From Algibacter amylolyticus (lineage in GTDB: Bacteria > Bacteroidota > Bacteroidia > Flavobacteriales > Flavobacteriaceae), in NCBI RefSeq assembly GCF_014202225.1, contig NZ_JACHGE010000001.1:663320-727319 (forward strand): a stretch of DNA of 64,000 nt, read 5' to 3'. Of the stretch, positions 34,997 through 42,788 are shown piece after piece. The translations under genes and the position numbers were made by a program. The notes beneath the pieces were generated by a model. It did no database searches. It was not told where the DNA came from and saw only the letters and a program-made list of their open reading frames with translations. Positions within the stretch are counted from its first letter, which is position 1; the number at the start of each line of letters is the position of its first letter.

Positions 34997-35890
34997 TTGA
35001 GCAAGTCGAAAACTACAATAGCAAAACCTTCTGTACTATCAGATTTTAAAGAAATCACGAAAATGCGATTGGCATTAAGTGTGGTGTTTTCGTCGCTTGC
35101 GGGGTATTTACTTGGTGTAGAAACGGTCGATTTTAAAACCTTAACCCTACTAGCTTTTGGTGGGTATTTTATGGTTGGTGCATCAAACGCATTTAATCAA
35201 ATTATAGAAAAAGATCTAGATGCTTTAATGGATAGGACTAAAAACAGACCTATTCCTGCAGGCCACATGTCGGTAAACACCGCGTTTATAATTGCAACGC
35301 TTTTTACAATTTTAGGTATTGGTATTTTGTACACCATAAATAAGCAAACCGCTATGTTTGGTGCTATATCTATTTTTATTTATACCTGTATGTATACGCC
35401 TTTAAAAACAAAAACACCTATTGCGGTATTTGTTGGGGCTATACCGGGCGCTATTCCGTTTATGTTAGGTTGGGTAGCAGCTACTAACGATTTTGGTATA
35501 GAACCAGGAACCTTATTTGCTTTACAGTTTTTTTGGCAGTTTCCTCATTTTTGGGCTATTGGTTGGTTTTTGTACGATGATTATAAAAAAGGAGGCTTTT
35601 TTATGCTTCCAACAGGAAAACAAGATAAAGGAACCGCTGTACAATGTATTATGTACACCATATGGACCATATTAGTATCTATCGTTCCAGTGTTTGGGTT
35701 TACGGGTAGGTTACAACTATCTGTTGTAGCCATGGTATTGGTGTTACTAGCAGGCTTATGGATGCTGTATTATGCTATTGGCTTATTTAAAAAAATGACC
35801 GAAAAAGCTGCTAAACAATTAATGCTAGTAAGTGTATCTTATATTACACTGGTGCAAATTATTTATGTGGTAGATAAATTTATTAGATAA
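34997..35890 (+). CDS. cyoE: Protoheme IX farnesyltransferase (heme O synthase)
   Basis: Inner-membrane prenyltransferase that attaches a farnesyl group to heme B, giving heme O for heme-copper oxidases. It has 297 residues, the normal length, and multiple transmembrane helices. The UbiA-family aspartate-rich motif runs from Asn67 through Asp73, Asp75 and Asp79 (NQIIEKDLDALMDRTKNRP). The start is TTG; the first ATG (residue 23) would remove conserved N-terminal sequence. It is the first gene of the cytochrome oxidase cluster, 3 bp upstream of a subunit III gene. Confidence 0.95.
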   Translation: MSKSKTTIAKPSVLSDFKEITKMRLALSVVFSSLAGYLLGVETVDFKTLTLLAFGGYFMVGASNAFNQIIEKDLDALMDRTKNRPIPAGHMSVNTAFIIATLFTILGIGILYTINKQTAMFGAISIFIYTCMYTPLKTKTPIAVFVGAIPGAIPFMLGWVAATNDFGIEPGTLFALQFFWQFPHFWAIGWFLYDDYKKGGFFMLPTGKQDKGTAVQCIMYTIWTILVSIVPVFGFTGRLQLSVVAMVLVLLAGLWMLYYAIGLFKKMTEKAAKQLMLVSVSYITLVQIIYVVDKFIR

Positions 35891-35893
35891 ATT

Positions 35894-36475
35894 ATGGATT
35901 TAACTCAAGGAACACGCGAAGAGAAAAATAGCAGAGCCAAAAAAATGATGCTTTGGTTTGGTATTGTGTCACTTATTATGTCGTTTGCAGGCTGGACAAG
36001 TGCTTTTGTAGTGAGTAGTTCTAGACCAGATTGGTTAAAAGATTTTGTTTTACCCAATGCATTTATAATTAGTACGGTTGTTATAATAATTAGTAGTATC
36101 ACTTTTATTTTAGCTAAACGCGCTTTAAAGAGTGGTAACCATAAAGCAACTATGCTATGGTTGGTAGCAACTTTAATTTTAGGCTGTGTATTTATTTTTA
36201 ACCAGTTTTCTGGTTTTAGACAAATTATAGATTTAGGGTATAATTTTACTGGACCAACCAGTAATGTAACCATGTCTTACATTTATTTAATTGCTATTGT
36301 GCATATTTTGCACGTGGTTGTAGGATTAATTTGTTTATTGGTTGTAATTTATAATCATTTTAAACAAAAGTATACTAAAGATAAAATGTTGGGACTAGAA
36401 TTAGCAGGGACGTTTTGGCATTTTATAGATATTTTGTGGGTTTACCTATTTTTATTTTTATACTTTGTAAGATAA
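35894..36475 (+). CDS. Cytochrome c oxidase subunit III family protein (short form)
   Basis: Integral membrane subunit of a heme-copper oxidase, 193 residues with five hydrophobic helices. Conserved subunit III features are IYLIAIVHILHVVVGL and the C-terminal GTFWHFIDILWVYLFLFLY. It is tightly spaced after cyoE. A second, longer subunit III gene follows 293 bp downstream, so the two probably act in the same complex or in alternative forms. Oxidase subunits I and II are outside the window. Confidence 0.9.
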   Translation: MDLTQGTREEKNSRAKKMMLWFGIVSLIMSFAGWTSAFVVSSSRPDWLKDFVLPNAFIISTVVIIISSITFILAKRALKSGNHKATMLWLVATLILGCVFIFNQFSGFRQIIDLGYNFTGPTSNVTMSYIYLIAIVHILHVVVGLICLLVVIYNHFKQKYTKDKMLGLELAGTFWHFIDILWVYLFLFLYFVR

Positions 36476-36531
36476 TTGAGTTAAGGGTATGCCTTTAATT
36501 AGTTGTGTTTTAAAGGTTTTAACGGATAGTT

Positions 36532-36659
36532 GCGTTAGGGATTGAGGCTTTGTTGAAGCTCGCCGACGTAGGAGGAAGCGACTGCCGAAAGCCCGACTTT
36601 TTGTGTTCCTAATAGGTTTTTTAAACCGTAAAGCTTGTAACAAAAAGGAACGCCCAAAG
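36532..36659 (+). repeat. Dispersed intergenic repeat, copy B
   Basis: Begins GCGTTAGGGATTG (36532) and ends AGGAACGCCCAAAG. An internal GCCCGAC is followed by GTTCCT, which can pair with the terminal AGGAAC. A central segment CGCCGACGTAGGAGG resembles the 24-bp block shared by copies A and D. It fills most of the 293-bp gap between the two subunit III genes; nothing else is seen there except the downstream promoter box. Confidence 0.75.
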
Positions 36660-36731
36660 TATTTTTAGTAGCGATTACTTTTAAGTGATTAATTTTTAAA
36701 GCATGATGTTTTATTAGATGAATAAAATGAT

Positions 36732-36739
36732 TATTTTTG
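36732..36739 (+). promoter_or_regulatory. Promoter -7 box for the long coxIII gene
   Basis: TATTTTTG matches TAnnTTTG, 29 bp before the ATG at 36769. It lies downstream of repeat copy B, so coxIII-coxIV can be transcribed independently of cyoE. Confidence 0.5.
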
Positions 36740-36768
36740 TCCAACTTTATAAATAACAACCATTATAT

Positions 36769-37761
36769 ATGAGTACAGCAGTAGCAGAAGGCAAAACTTG
36801 GGAAGGCGGAAACGCGCCACTTAAAGTAAGTTACGGTAAAATGATGATGTGGTTTTTCATCGTATCGGATGCCTTAACATTCTCTGGGTTTTTAGCAGCC
36901 TACGGATTTTCAAGATTTAAATTTATTGATGCATGGCCAATTGCAGATGAGGTGTTTACTCACTTCCCGTTTTTTCACGGTGTAGATGCGCCAATGTATT
37001 ACGTGGCTTTTATGACGTTTATTTTAATTATATCGTCTGTAACTATGGTACTAGCGGTTGATGCTGGACACCATTTAAATAAAAGCAAAGTAACTATTTA
37101 CATGTTTTTAACCATTATTTTTGGTTTAATATTCGTAGGATCTCAAGCTTGGGAATGGAACACCTTTATTAATGGCGATTATGGTGCTGTACAAACTAAA
37201 GGTGGTAACATTTTACAGTTTGGACATTATGTAGATAAAGATGGCGAGCAAGTTTTTAAACGTGTAGCTGTTAGAGATTTTGCTGTAACTGCAGCACACC
37301 AAGATAGAACTCAACACGAAAACAGAAATGGTATTTGGTTTGCTAGCGAAGGTGCTTTGCCTGCTTATACCATGGACGAGGTTATACACGGTTTACAAGC
37401 CAATAAAGATGTTTTAGTACGTACTCAAATTATTAACGAGCACGGTGAAAAAACAGTATTATCTAGAGAAGAGTCTATAAATCAAATCATGAAAAACGGT
37501 AAGTTATACGTTGAGGGTGCTAACCTTCATGTAAACGAATATGGATCGCCGCTTTTTGCAGATTTCTTTTTCTTTATTACAGGATTTCACGGGTTTCACG
37601 TATTCTCAGGTGTGTTAATTAACATTATTATTTTCTTTAATGTTGTATTAGGAACATACGAAAGACGTGGAAGCTACGAAATGGTAGAGAAAGTTGGTCT
37701 TTACTGGCACTTTGTAGATTTAGTTTGGGTATTTGTATTTACATTCTTCTACCTAGTATAA
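36769..37761 (+). CDS. Cytochrome c oxidase subunit III (long form with hydrophilic insert)
   Basis: Membrane subunit of the terminal oxidase, 330 residues. The N-terminal half (KMMMWFFIVSDALTFSGF) and the C-terminal part (ITGFHGFHVFSGVLINI, GLYWHFVDLVWVFVFTFFYLV) are typical subunit III. Between the helices, residues about 130-262 form a long hydrophilic segment absent from canonical subunit III of about 200-270 residues. It is followed 54 bp later by the subunit IV gene, and the pair is bracketed by repeat copies B and C. Confidence 0.93.
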   Translation: MSTAVAEGKTWEGGNAPLKVSYGKMMMWFFIVSDALTFSGFLAAYGFSRFKFIDAWPIADEVFTHFPFFHGVDAPMYYVAFMTFILIISSVTMVLAVDAGHHLNKSKVTIYMFLTIIFGLIFVGSQAWEWNTFINGDYGAVQTKGGNILQFGHYVDKDGEQVFKRVAVRDFAVTAAHQDRTQHENRNGIWFASEGALPAYTMDEVIHGLQANKDVLVRTQIINEHGEKTVLSREESINQIMKNGKLYVEGANLHVNEYGSPLFADFFFFITGFHGFHVFSGVLINIIIFFNVVLGTYERRGSYEMVEKVGLYWHFVDLVWVFVFTFFYLV

Positions 37762-37815
37762 TAAATAATTTTTTTCATTTCCTTTAAGAAGGAAATCTTT
37801 TAAATCAAAGAAAAA

Positions 37816-38196
37816 ATGGCACAAGAACATAAATTAGAAATATTTAGAGGACTTTGGAAATTTAAGTCTAACACTCAAAAAATTTGGGGTGTATTATTAT
37901 TCCTTTCAATAGTAACAACAGTAGAGGTTGCTTTAGGTATCATTAAGCCAGAATGGTCAATGGGACACGTATTAGGAATGAAAATATTAAACTGGATATT
38001 CATTATATTAACCATCGTAAAAGCCTATTACATTACTTGGGATTTTATGCACATGCGCGACGAAACTAGCGGATTAAGACGTGCCGTGGTTTGGACAGCA
38101 ATATTTTTAATCCTTTACCTAATCTTCATCTTATTACAAGAAGGTGGTTACGTATTTGAGGTTTACGATAACGGATATATTAAGCGCGATTTTTAA
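37816..38196 (+). CDS. Cytochrome c oxidase subunit IV (caa3-type)
   Basis: Small membrane subunit of the heme-copper oxidase, 126 residues, with three hydrophobic helices (for example VWTAIFLILYLIFILLQEG) as in the COX4_pro/caa3-type subunit IV family. It lies directly downstream of the long subunit III gene and is closed by a strong terminator. Confidence 0.85.
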   Translation: MAQEHKLEIFRGLWKFKSNTQKIWGVLLFLSIVTTVEVALGIIKPEWSMGHVLGMKILNWIFIILTIVKAYYITWDFMHMRDETSGLRRAVVWTAIFLILYLIFILLQEGGYVFEVYDNGYIKRDF

Positions 38197-38217
38197 GCGT
38201 AACAACACATAAAAACT

Positions 38218-38246
38218 AATCCTGCCAATTGGCGGGATTTTTTTTG
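38218..38246 (+). terminator. Terminator of the coxIII-coxIV unit
   Basis: Stem aatcctgcc/ggcgggatt (one G-T pair) with loop aatt and eight T, 21 bp after the subunit IV stop. Confidence 0.9.
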
Positions 38247-38255
38247 CCATAAAAA

Positions 38256-38410
38256 GTTTTTGGGCGCTACCACAAGGGTCGGGCTTTTCGCTGTATCTTT
38301 TTAAAAGGTTTTGGTTAAGAGCGAGCAACATAGCAATTGGTTAGCTTTTTGTTAGCAACAGCTTTTGTTTTATAAAGTTTTAAAAAGGATGCCGCTGCAA
38401 TCCCTAGCGC
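38256..38410 (-). repeat. Dispersed intergenic repeat, copy C (inverted relative to A and B)
   Basis: Read on the minus strand it starts GCGCTAGGGATTG (38410 downward), then GCGGCATCCTTTTT, an AT-rich variable middle of about 80 bp, AAAAAGATACAGC, GCCCGACCC, a spacer and GTAGCGCCCAAAAA (ending near 38256). The CCTTTTT and AAAAAGAT blocks form an inner stem. It is the fullest copy in the window. It occupies about half of the 330-bp gene-free stretch 38197-38526, which otherwise holds a terminator and a promoter box. Confidence 0.82.
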
Positions 38411-38482
38411 ACACATCTGCCAAGGTTGTTGTAATACTAAGTTAAATAATAGAATATGAGCGGTTATTACCTGCGCTTTTTT

Positions 38483-38490
38483 TATTTTTG
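38483..38490 (+). promoter_or_regulatory. Promoter -7 box for the SCO-region operon
   Basis: TATTTTTG matches TAnnTTTG, 36 bp before the ATG at 38527, after repeat copy C. Confidence 0.5.
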
Positions 38491-38526
38491 CAACTCAAAT
38501 AAAAACAATATAAATTTAGGTTTTTA

Positions 38527-39246
38527 ATGGATTACAAAAAGGTAAGTCGGTATGTAGTTTTAGGAATATTATTCTTTCTTCCTGTAACGTTTTTACTGTT
38601 TTTATATCCAGCTACACATAACTACACGCCATTAGATATTGTTAACGAATCGATTTTAGATATCGAAGCCTTTACTTCAGATATCGACGACCCAATTCTA
38701 TTAAAAGATCATATAACCGTTCTCGGTTTTTTTGGCGATAATCCAGAACAAAGTAGCACCATAGCTTTAAATTTAAAGGAATTGGTTTACGATAAATTTA
38801 AAGGCTTTAAACGTTTTCAAGTGGTTGTGCTTATGCCAAAAGGTAGCGAGGAAGCCGTAAAAGTTTTAAAAGCCGAAATTAGTTCGTATCAAGATTTAAG
38901 ATTTTGGCACTTTGTGTATGGAGAACCTGCCGATATTAAACGCGTATATTTTAGTTTAAAAACTAAAGAAAATTTATCTAACAATTTAACAAGCAACCAA
39001 GTTTTTGTAGTCGATAAAGATTTAAACCAACGCGGACGATTGGATGATAGAACAGATAGCGAATTAGAAAAAGACAAAGCCGTTTACGGTCTTTATGGAT
39101 ACAATTGTATTGAAGTAAGCGAAATAAAAAATAAAATGAGCGACGATTTGCGTATTCTATTTACCGAGTACAGGCAAAAACGAAAAGGCGATTTCGATCC
39201 TAGTTCTTCAAGAACTGAGGATATAAGTGTGGAAAAGAAAAAATAA
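38527..39246 (+). CDS. Membrane-anchored SCO-like/thioredoxin-fold protein lacking the CxxxC motif
   Basis: 239 residues with one N-terminal transmembrane helix (about 10-28) and a periplasmic domain. The pattern of strands (HITVLGFFGDNPEQ, FQVVVLMP, NQVFVVDKDLNQRGR) follows the SCO/thioredoxin fold of the next gene, but where SCO has its CxxxC the sequence reads GFFGDNPEQ, and the only cysteine is near residue 197. It therefore cannot bind copper in the usual way. It is 35 bp upstream of the true SCO gene and probably helps oxidase assembly (inference). The family name is not recognised. Confidence 0.65.
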   Translation: MDYKKVSRYVVLGILFFLPVTFLLFLYPATHNYTPLDIVNESILDIEAFTSDIDDPILLKDHITVLGFFGDNPEQSSTIALNLKELVYDKFKGFKRFQVVVLMPKGSEEAVKVLKAEISSYQDLRFWHFVYGEPADIKRVYFSLKTKENLSNNLTSNQVFVVDKDLNQRGRLDDRTDSELEKDKAVYGLYGYNCIEVSEIKNKMSDDLRILFTEYRQKRKGDFDPSSSRTEDISVEKKK

Positions 39247-39281
39247 GATTCTCCTATTAAGGGAATGATATATAGTTAAAA

Positions 39282-40022
39282 ATGAAAAAAACGAATTATT
39301 CATACATAGGTATTGCGTTTACCATTCTTATTTTCGGAATAATTTTTATTCCTAGAATAGTCGATAGAATTTCTAAAGGCGATATTTCAAGGCAAGAAAG
39401 CAGAAGCGATCAACCTAAAGCGGTAGCAGAAAAAAAATCTGATTTAGTATTTATACAAAACAATGGTGTAAACCGTAAGGTGCCAGATTTTTCGTTTACA
39501 AATCAGAATGGAAAAACCATTACCAATAAGGATTTTGAAGGCAAAGTGTATGTTATAGAATTCTTTTTTACAACATGCCCAACCATTTGCCCTAGGATGA
39601 ATAGTAACTTGGTTCAAATTCAAAACGAGTTTGAAGGTTTTGAAGATTTTGGAGTGGCTTCGTTTACTATTAATCCAGAACATGATACGCCCGAAGTATT
39701 AAAAACCTATGCCGAAAAGTATGGCATTACAAACCCAAATTGGCATTTATTAACGGGAAGTAAAGAGGCTATTTACGAGTTAGCAAATAAAGGTTTTTAT
39801 ATTTATACAGCCGAAAACCCAGATGTTCAAGGTGGTTTTGAGCACTCTGGAAATTTTGCTTTAATCGATAAAAACGGCTTTGTACGTAGCAGAGAAATGC
39901 AAGGAAATCCAATAATTTATTATAATGGTATTACCTCGGAATCTGAAAAAACAGACGAAGATGGTAAGCTAGAAGAAATAAGTGCCTTAAAAGAAGATAT
40001 TAAAAAGTTGCTAAATGAGTAA
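39282..40022 (+). CDS. SCO1/SenC-family copper chaperone
   Basis: Delivers copper to, or reduces, the CuA site of cytochrome oxidase subunit II in the periplasm. It has 246 residues with an N-terminal membrane anchor (about 8-28) and a thioredoxin-like domain with the copper ligands Cys99 and Cys103 (FTTCPTICPRM) and His188 (GGFEHSGNF). The 3' end overlaps the DUF420 gene by 8 bp. Its place after the oxidase subunit genes fits the function. Confidence 0.94.
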   Translation: MKKTNYSYIGIAFTILIFGIIFIPRIVDRISKGDISRQESRSDQPKAVAEKKSDLVFIQNNGVNRKVPDFSFTNQNGKTITNKDFEGKVYVIEFFFTTCPTICPRMNSNLVQIQNEFEGFEDFGVASFTINPEHDTPEVLKTYAEKYGITNPNWHLLTGSKEAIYELANKGFYIYTAENPDVQGGFEHSGNFALIDKNGFVRSREMQGNPIIYYNGITSESEKTDEDGKLEEISALKEDIKKLLNE

Positions 40023-40548
40023 TACAGAAAACACCATAGACGATAAAAAGTATAATAAACTAATTGTAATACTTTCGGTAGTGATACCCGTTGCGGTAGC
40101 TGCGCTTTTTGGAATTAAAATAGATGTAGAATTGCCTGTTTTTTTACCACCAATTTACGCGAGCACTAATGCGCTAACAGCTTTAGTTTTGGTATTAGCA
40201 TTTATTGCCATCCAAAAGAAAAAAATAAAACTGCACGAAAGGTTAATTAAAGTAGCCATAGGTTTGTCGGTTTTGTTTTTACTAATGTATATCGCTTATC
40301 ATATGACTAGCGATTCTACACCGTTTGGTGGAGAAGGTGGTGCTAAATATTTTTATTATTTTATATTATTAACGCATATTGTACTATCCATTATTGTTAT
40401 TCCGTTTGTATTAATAACCTATGTTAGAGCAATTACTAATAATATTGAGAAACATAAAAAAATAGCTAAAATCACCTTTCCTTTATGGCTTTATGTAGCT
40501 ATAACAGGAGTTGTAGTTTTTATAATGATTTCCCCTTATTACGCCTAA
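40015..40548 (+). CDS. DUF420 membrane protein
   Basis: Integral membrane protein, 177 residues, with five hydrophobic helices. Conserved DUF420 features include histidines in IKLHERLIK, MYIAYHMTS and LLTHIVLSI, and the end LWLYVAITGVVVFIMI. DUF420 proteins are repeatedly found beside SCO and cytochrome oxidase genes and are thought to help oxidase assembly. It overlaps the SCO gene, implying translational coupling. Confidence 0.9.
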   Translation: MSNTENTIDDKKYNKLIVILSVVIPVAVAALFGIKIDVELPVFLPPIYASTNALTALVLVLAFIAIQKKKIKLHERLIKVAIGLSVLFLLMYIAYHMTSDSTPFGGEGGAKYFYYFILLTHIVLSIIVIPFVLITYVRAITNNIEKHKKIAKITFPLWLYVAITGVVVFIMISPYYA

Positions 40549-40551
40549 AAA

Positions 40552-40773
40552 ATGAAACGTAAAATTATATTTTTTCTTTTTTCACTTTTGTTTGTAATTA
40601 AAACAAATGCGCAATGTGCTATGTGTCGCGCCGTGTTAGAAAGTGAGGCAGGACAAACAACAGCCGAGGGAATAAACGATGGAATAGTGTATTTAATGGC
40701 TGTGCCTTATATACTTGTTGCAGGACTTGGTTACTTTATTTACAGGAAATACAATTCCAAAAAAAGTATTTAA
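40552..40773 (+). CDS. Small membrane protein with N-terminal CAMC motif
   Basis: 73 residues: a signal-like helix (about 1-21) ending TNAQ, immediately followed by Cys22-Ala-Met-Cys25, then a second helix (about 47-66) and a basic tail. If the signal is cleaved after Gln21, the mature protein starts with the CxMC pair, a possible copper- or redox-binding site facing the periplasm. It is 3 bp downstream of DUF420 in the same operon as SCO. I recall similar small proteins in flavobacterial SCO clusters but no described function. Confidence 0.75.
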   Translation: MKRKIIFFLFSLLFVIKTNAQCAMCRAVLESEAGQTTAEGINDGIVYLMAVPYILVAGLGYFIYRKYNSKKSI

Positions 40774-40862
40774 AACATTTTTAAGTTTTGGTGTAACATT
40801 TCTTGTAGTGGGTAGTCTTATTTAATATGCGCTATTTAATAGTGTACTAAATCAATCCAAAT

Positions 40863-41564
40863 ATGTTAAAAATACATCAGCTTCATAAATCTTATCCTAT
40901 TGGAGATTCTAGTCTACATGTTTTAAAAGGCATAGATCTTAATGTAGAAGAAGGCGAAATGGTTGCCATTATGGGCTCTTCGGGTTCGGGTAAATCTACG
41001 TTGCTTAATATTATAGGCATGCTAGACGAAGCAGACTCTGGCGAATATATTTTGGATGGTCTTCCTATTAAAAATCTAACCGAAAAAAAAGCAGCTGTTT
41101 ACAGAAATAAGTTTTTGGGCTTTATTTTTCAGTCTTTCAATTTAATAAATTATAAAAATGCTGTCGAAAATGTTGCATTGCCGTTATACTATCAAGGTGT
41201 AAAGCGTAAGGAACGTCAAGAGCAAGCCATGTTTCATTTAGGTAAAGTAGGTTTAGCAGATTGGGCTAAACATTTGCCAAAAGAACTTTCTGGCGGGCAA
41301 AAACAGCGTGTTGCTATTGCTAGAGCCTTAGCTGCAAATCCTAAATTATTATTAGCCGATGAGCCAACGGGCGCTTTAGACACCAAAACTTCGCATGATA
41401 TTATGGCGTTTATTCAGCAATTAAACGACGAAGGCAAAACTATTTTAATGGTAACCCACGAAGAGGATATTGCTAATATGTGTAAACGTATTGTGCGCCT
41501 TAAAGATGGTGTTATTATGGAAGATGTTAAGGTAACTCAAGATAGAGCCGAAAATTATGTTTGA
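40863..41564 (+). CDS. ABC transporter ATP-binding protein (MacB/LolD-like)
   Basis: ATPase of a tripartite export system, 233 residues. Walker A is GSSGSGKST (about 38-46), the Q-loop is Gln90, the signature LSGGQ about 142-146, Walker B LLLADE about 162-167 and the switch His199. The characteristic EPTGALD form marks the MacB/LolD/FtsE group. It overlaps the first permease gene by 8 bp and starts the exporter operon. The substrate is unknown. Confidence 0.93.
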   Translation: MLKIHQLHKSYPIGDSSLHVLKGIDLNVEEGEMVAIMGSSGSGKSTLLNIIGMLDEADSGEYILDGLPIKNLTEKKAAVYRNKFLGFIFQSFNLINYKNAVENVALPLYYQGVKRKERQEQAMFHLGKVGLADWAKHLPKELSGGQKQRVAIARALAANPKLLLADEPTGALDTKTSHDIMAFIQQLNDEGKTILMVTHEEDIANMCKRIVRLKDGVIMEDVKVTQDRAENYV

Positions 41565-42786
41565 TTTAGACCTTTGGCGCGAAATATTTCAGAGTATTAA
41601 TATGAACAGGACCAGGAGTCTTCTCTCTGGTTTTACTGTGGCGTTTGCTATCTTATTATTTACTATACTTTTCGGTATTGCTAATGGACTTGAAAATACT
41701 TTTAAAGAAGCCTTTGGTACCGATGCTAATAATTCTATTGTTATTTATCCAGGAAAAACAACAAAAGGATATAAAGGTCTTCAAGCTGGTAGGCAAATAC
41801 AGTTTAAAAATGAAGATCATGAATATGTACTTGACAAATTTGGTGATAAAGTTCAATACATCACATCCAAAGTAAATAGAAACGTTATTGCTTCTTTTAA
41901 AAATGAAAAAAATAGTTATCAGCTAAGAGCAGTTCATCCAGAATATATGTTTATTGAAAACAATAAGATCAGTGAAGGGCGTTATATTAATCAAAATGAT
42001 TTAAAGAATAAAACTAAAGTTGCTGTTATAGGTAGAATTGTTAACGATCAATTGTTTACAAAGGAAAGTGCTATTGGTAAATACGTTAACCTAAGTGGAA
42101 TTCCTTATAAAGTTGTTGGTGTTTTTACTGATGATGAAGGAGATAATGAAGAGCGTGTTATTTATATTCCCATTACTACGGCGCAGCTTGTATATGGAAA
42201 CAATGACTTTATAGACTTTATGCATTTAACTTATAATCCCGAAATGAATAGTGATCAAGCACTTTCTTTTGGCACATTAATTACTAAAAGCTTAAAGGAG
42301 CGATTTTCGGTTGCGCGAAGCGACCAAAGAGCTATTCGTGTTCGTAACATGGCACAAAGTACAAAGCAAGTTGATATGTTAACTTCGGGCTTAACTGTTA
42401 TTATATTAGTAATTGGCTTTGGAACTCTAATAGCTGGTATTGTTGGTATTAGTAATATTATGATTTTTATTGTTAAGGAGCGTACCAAAGAAATTGGTAT
42501 TAGAAAAGCCTTGGGAGCATCTCCAAAATCTATAATAGCTATTATACTTATCGAGTCTATAATAATAACCACAATTGCCGGATATGTAGGTTTATTAATT
42601 GGTGTTGGAGTCTTAGAATGGATCGGGCCTAGTTTAGAAAAATACTTTATAACAAGCCCTGGTGTTAGCAATAGCCTTGTTATTGGAGCGACCATTACTT
42701 TAATTTTAGCGGGAGCTATAGCAGGTTATTTACCCGCAAAAAAAGCGTCAGAAATTAAACCCATTGTTGCTTTAAGAAACGATTAA
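41557..42786 (+). CDS. MacB-like ABC transporter permease (first)
   Basis: Inner-membrane permease of 409 residues with the MacB topology: one helix near the N-terminus (about 22-44), a large periplasmic MacB_PCD domain (about 50-270) and three C-terminal helices of the FtsX domain (about 285-405) with ERTKEIGIRKALGASPKSI. It acts with the second permease as a heterodimer on the ATPase encoded just upstream. Confidence 0.92.
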   Translation: MFDLDLWREIFQSINMNRTRSLLSGFTVAFAILLFTILFGIANGLENTFKEAFGTDANNSIVIYPGKTTKGYKGLQAGRQIQFKNEDHEYVLDKFGDKVQYITSKVNRNVIASFKNEKNSYQLRAVHPEYMFIENNKISEGRYINQNDLKNKTKVAVIGRIVNDQLFTKESAIGKYVNLSGIPYKVVGVFTDDEGDNEERVIYIPITTAQLVYGNNDFIDFMHLTYNPEMNSDQALSFGTLITKSLKERFSVARSDQRAIRVRNMAQSTKQVDMLTSGLTVIILVIGFGTLIAGIVGISNIMIFIVKERTKEIGIRKALGASPKSIIAIILIESIIITTIAGYVGLLIGVGVLEWIGPSLEKYFITSPGVSNSLVIGATITLILAGAIAGYLPAKKASEIKPIVALRND

Positions 42787-42788
42787 TT

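Noticed and set aside
42255-42695. 146-residue minus-strand open frame inside the first MacB-like permease
   Set aside because: It is the complement of a hydrophobic, well conserved permease segment; Ile/Thr/Pro-rich shadow with no start signal.
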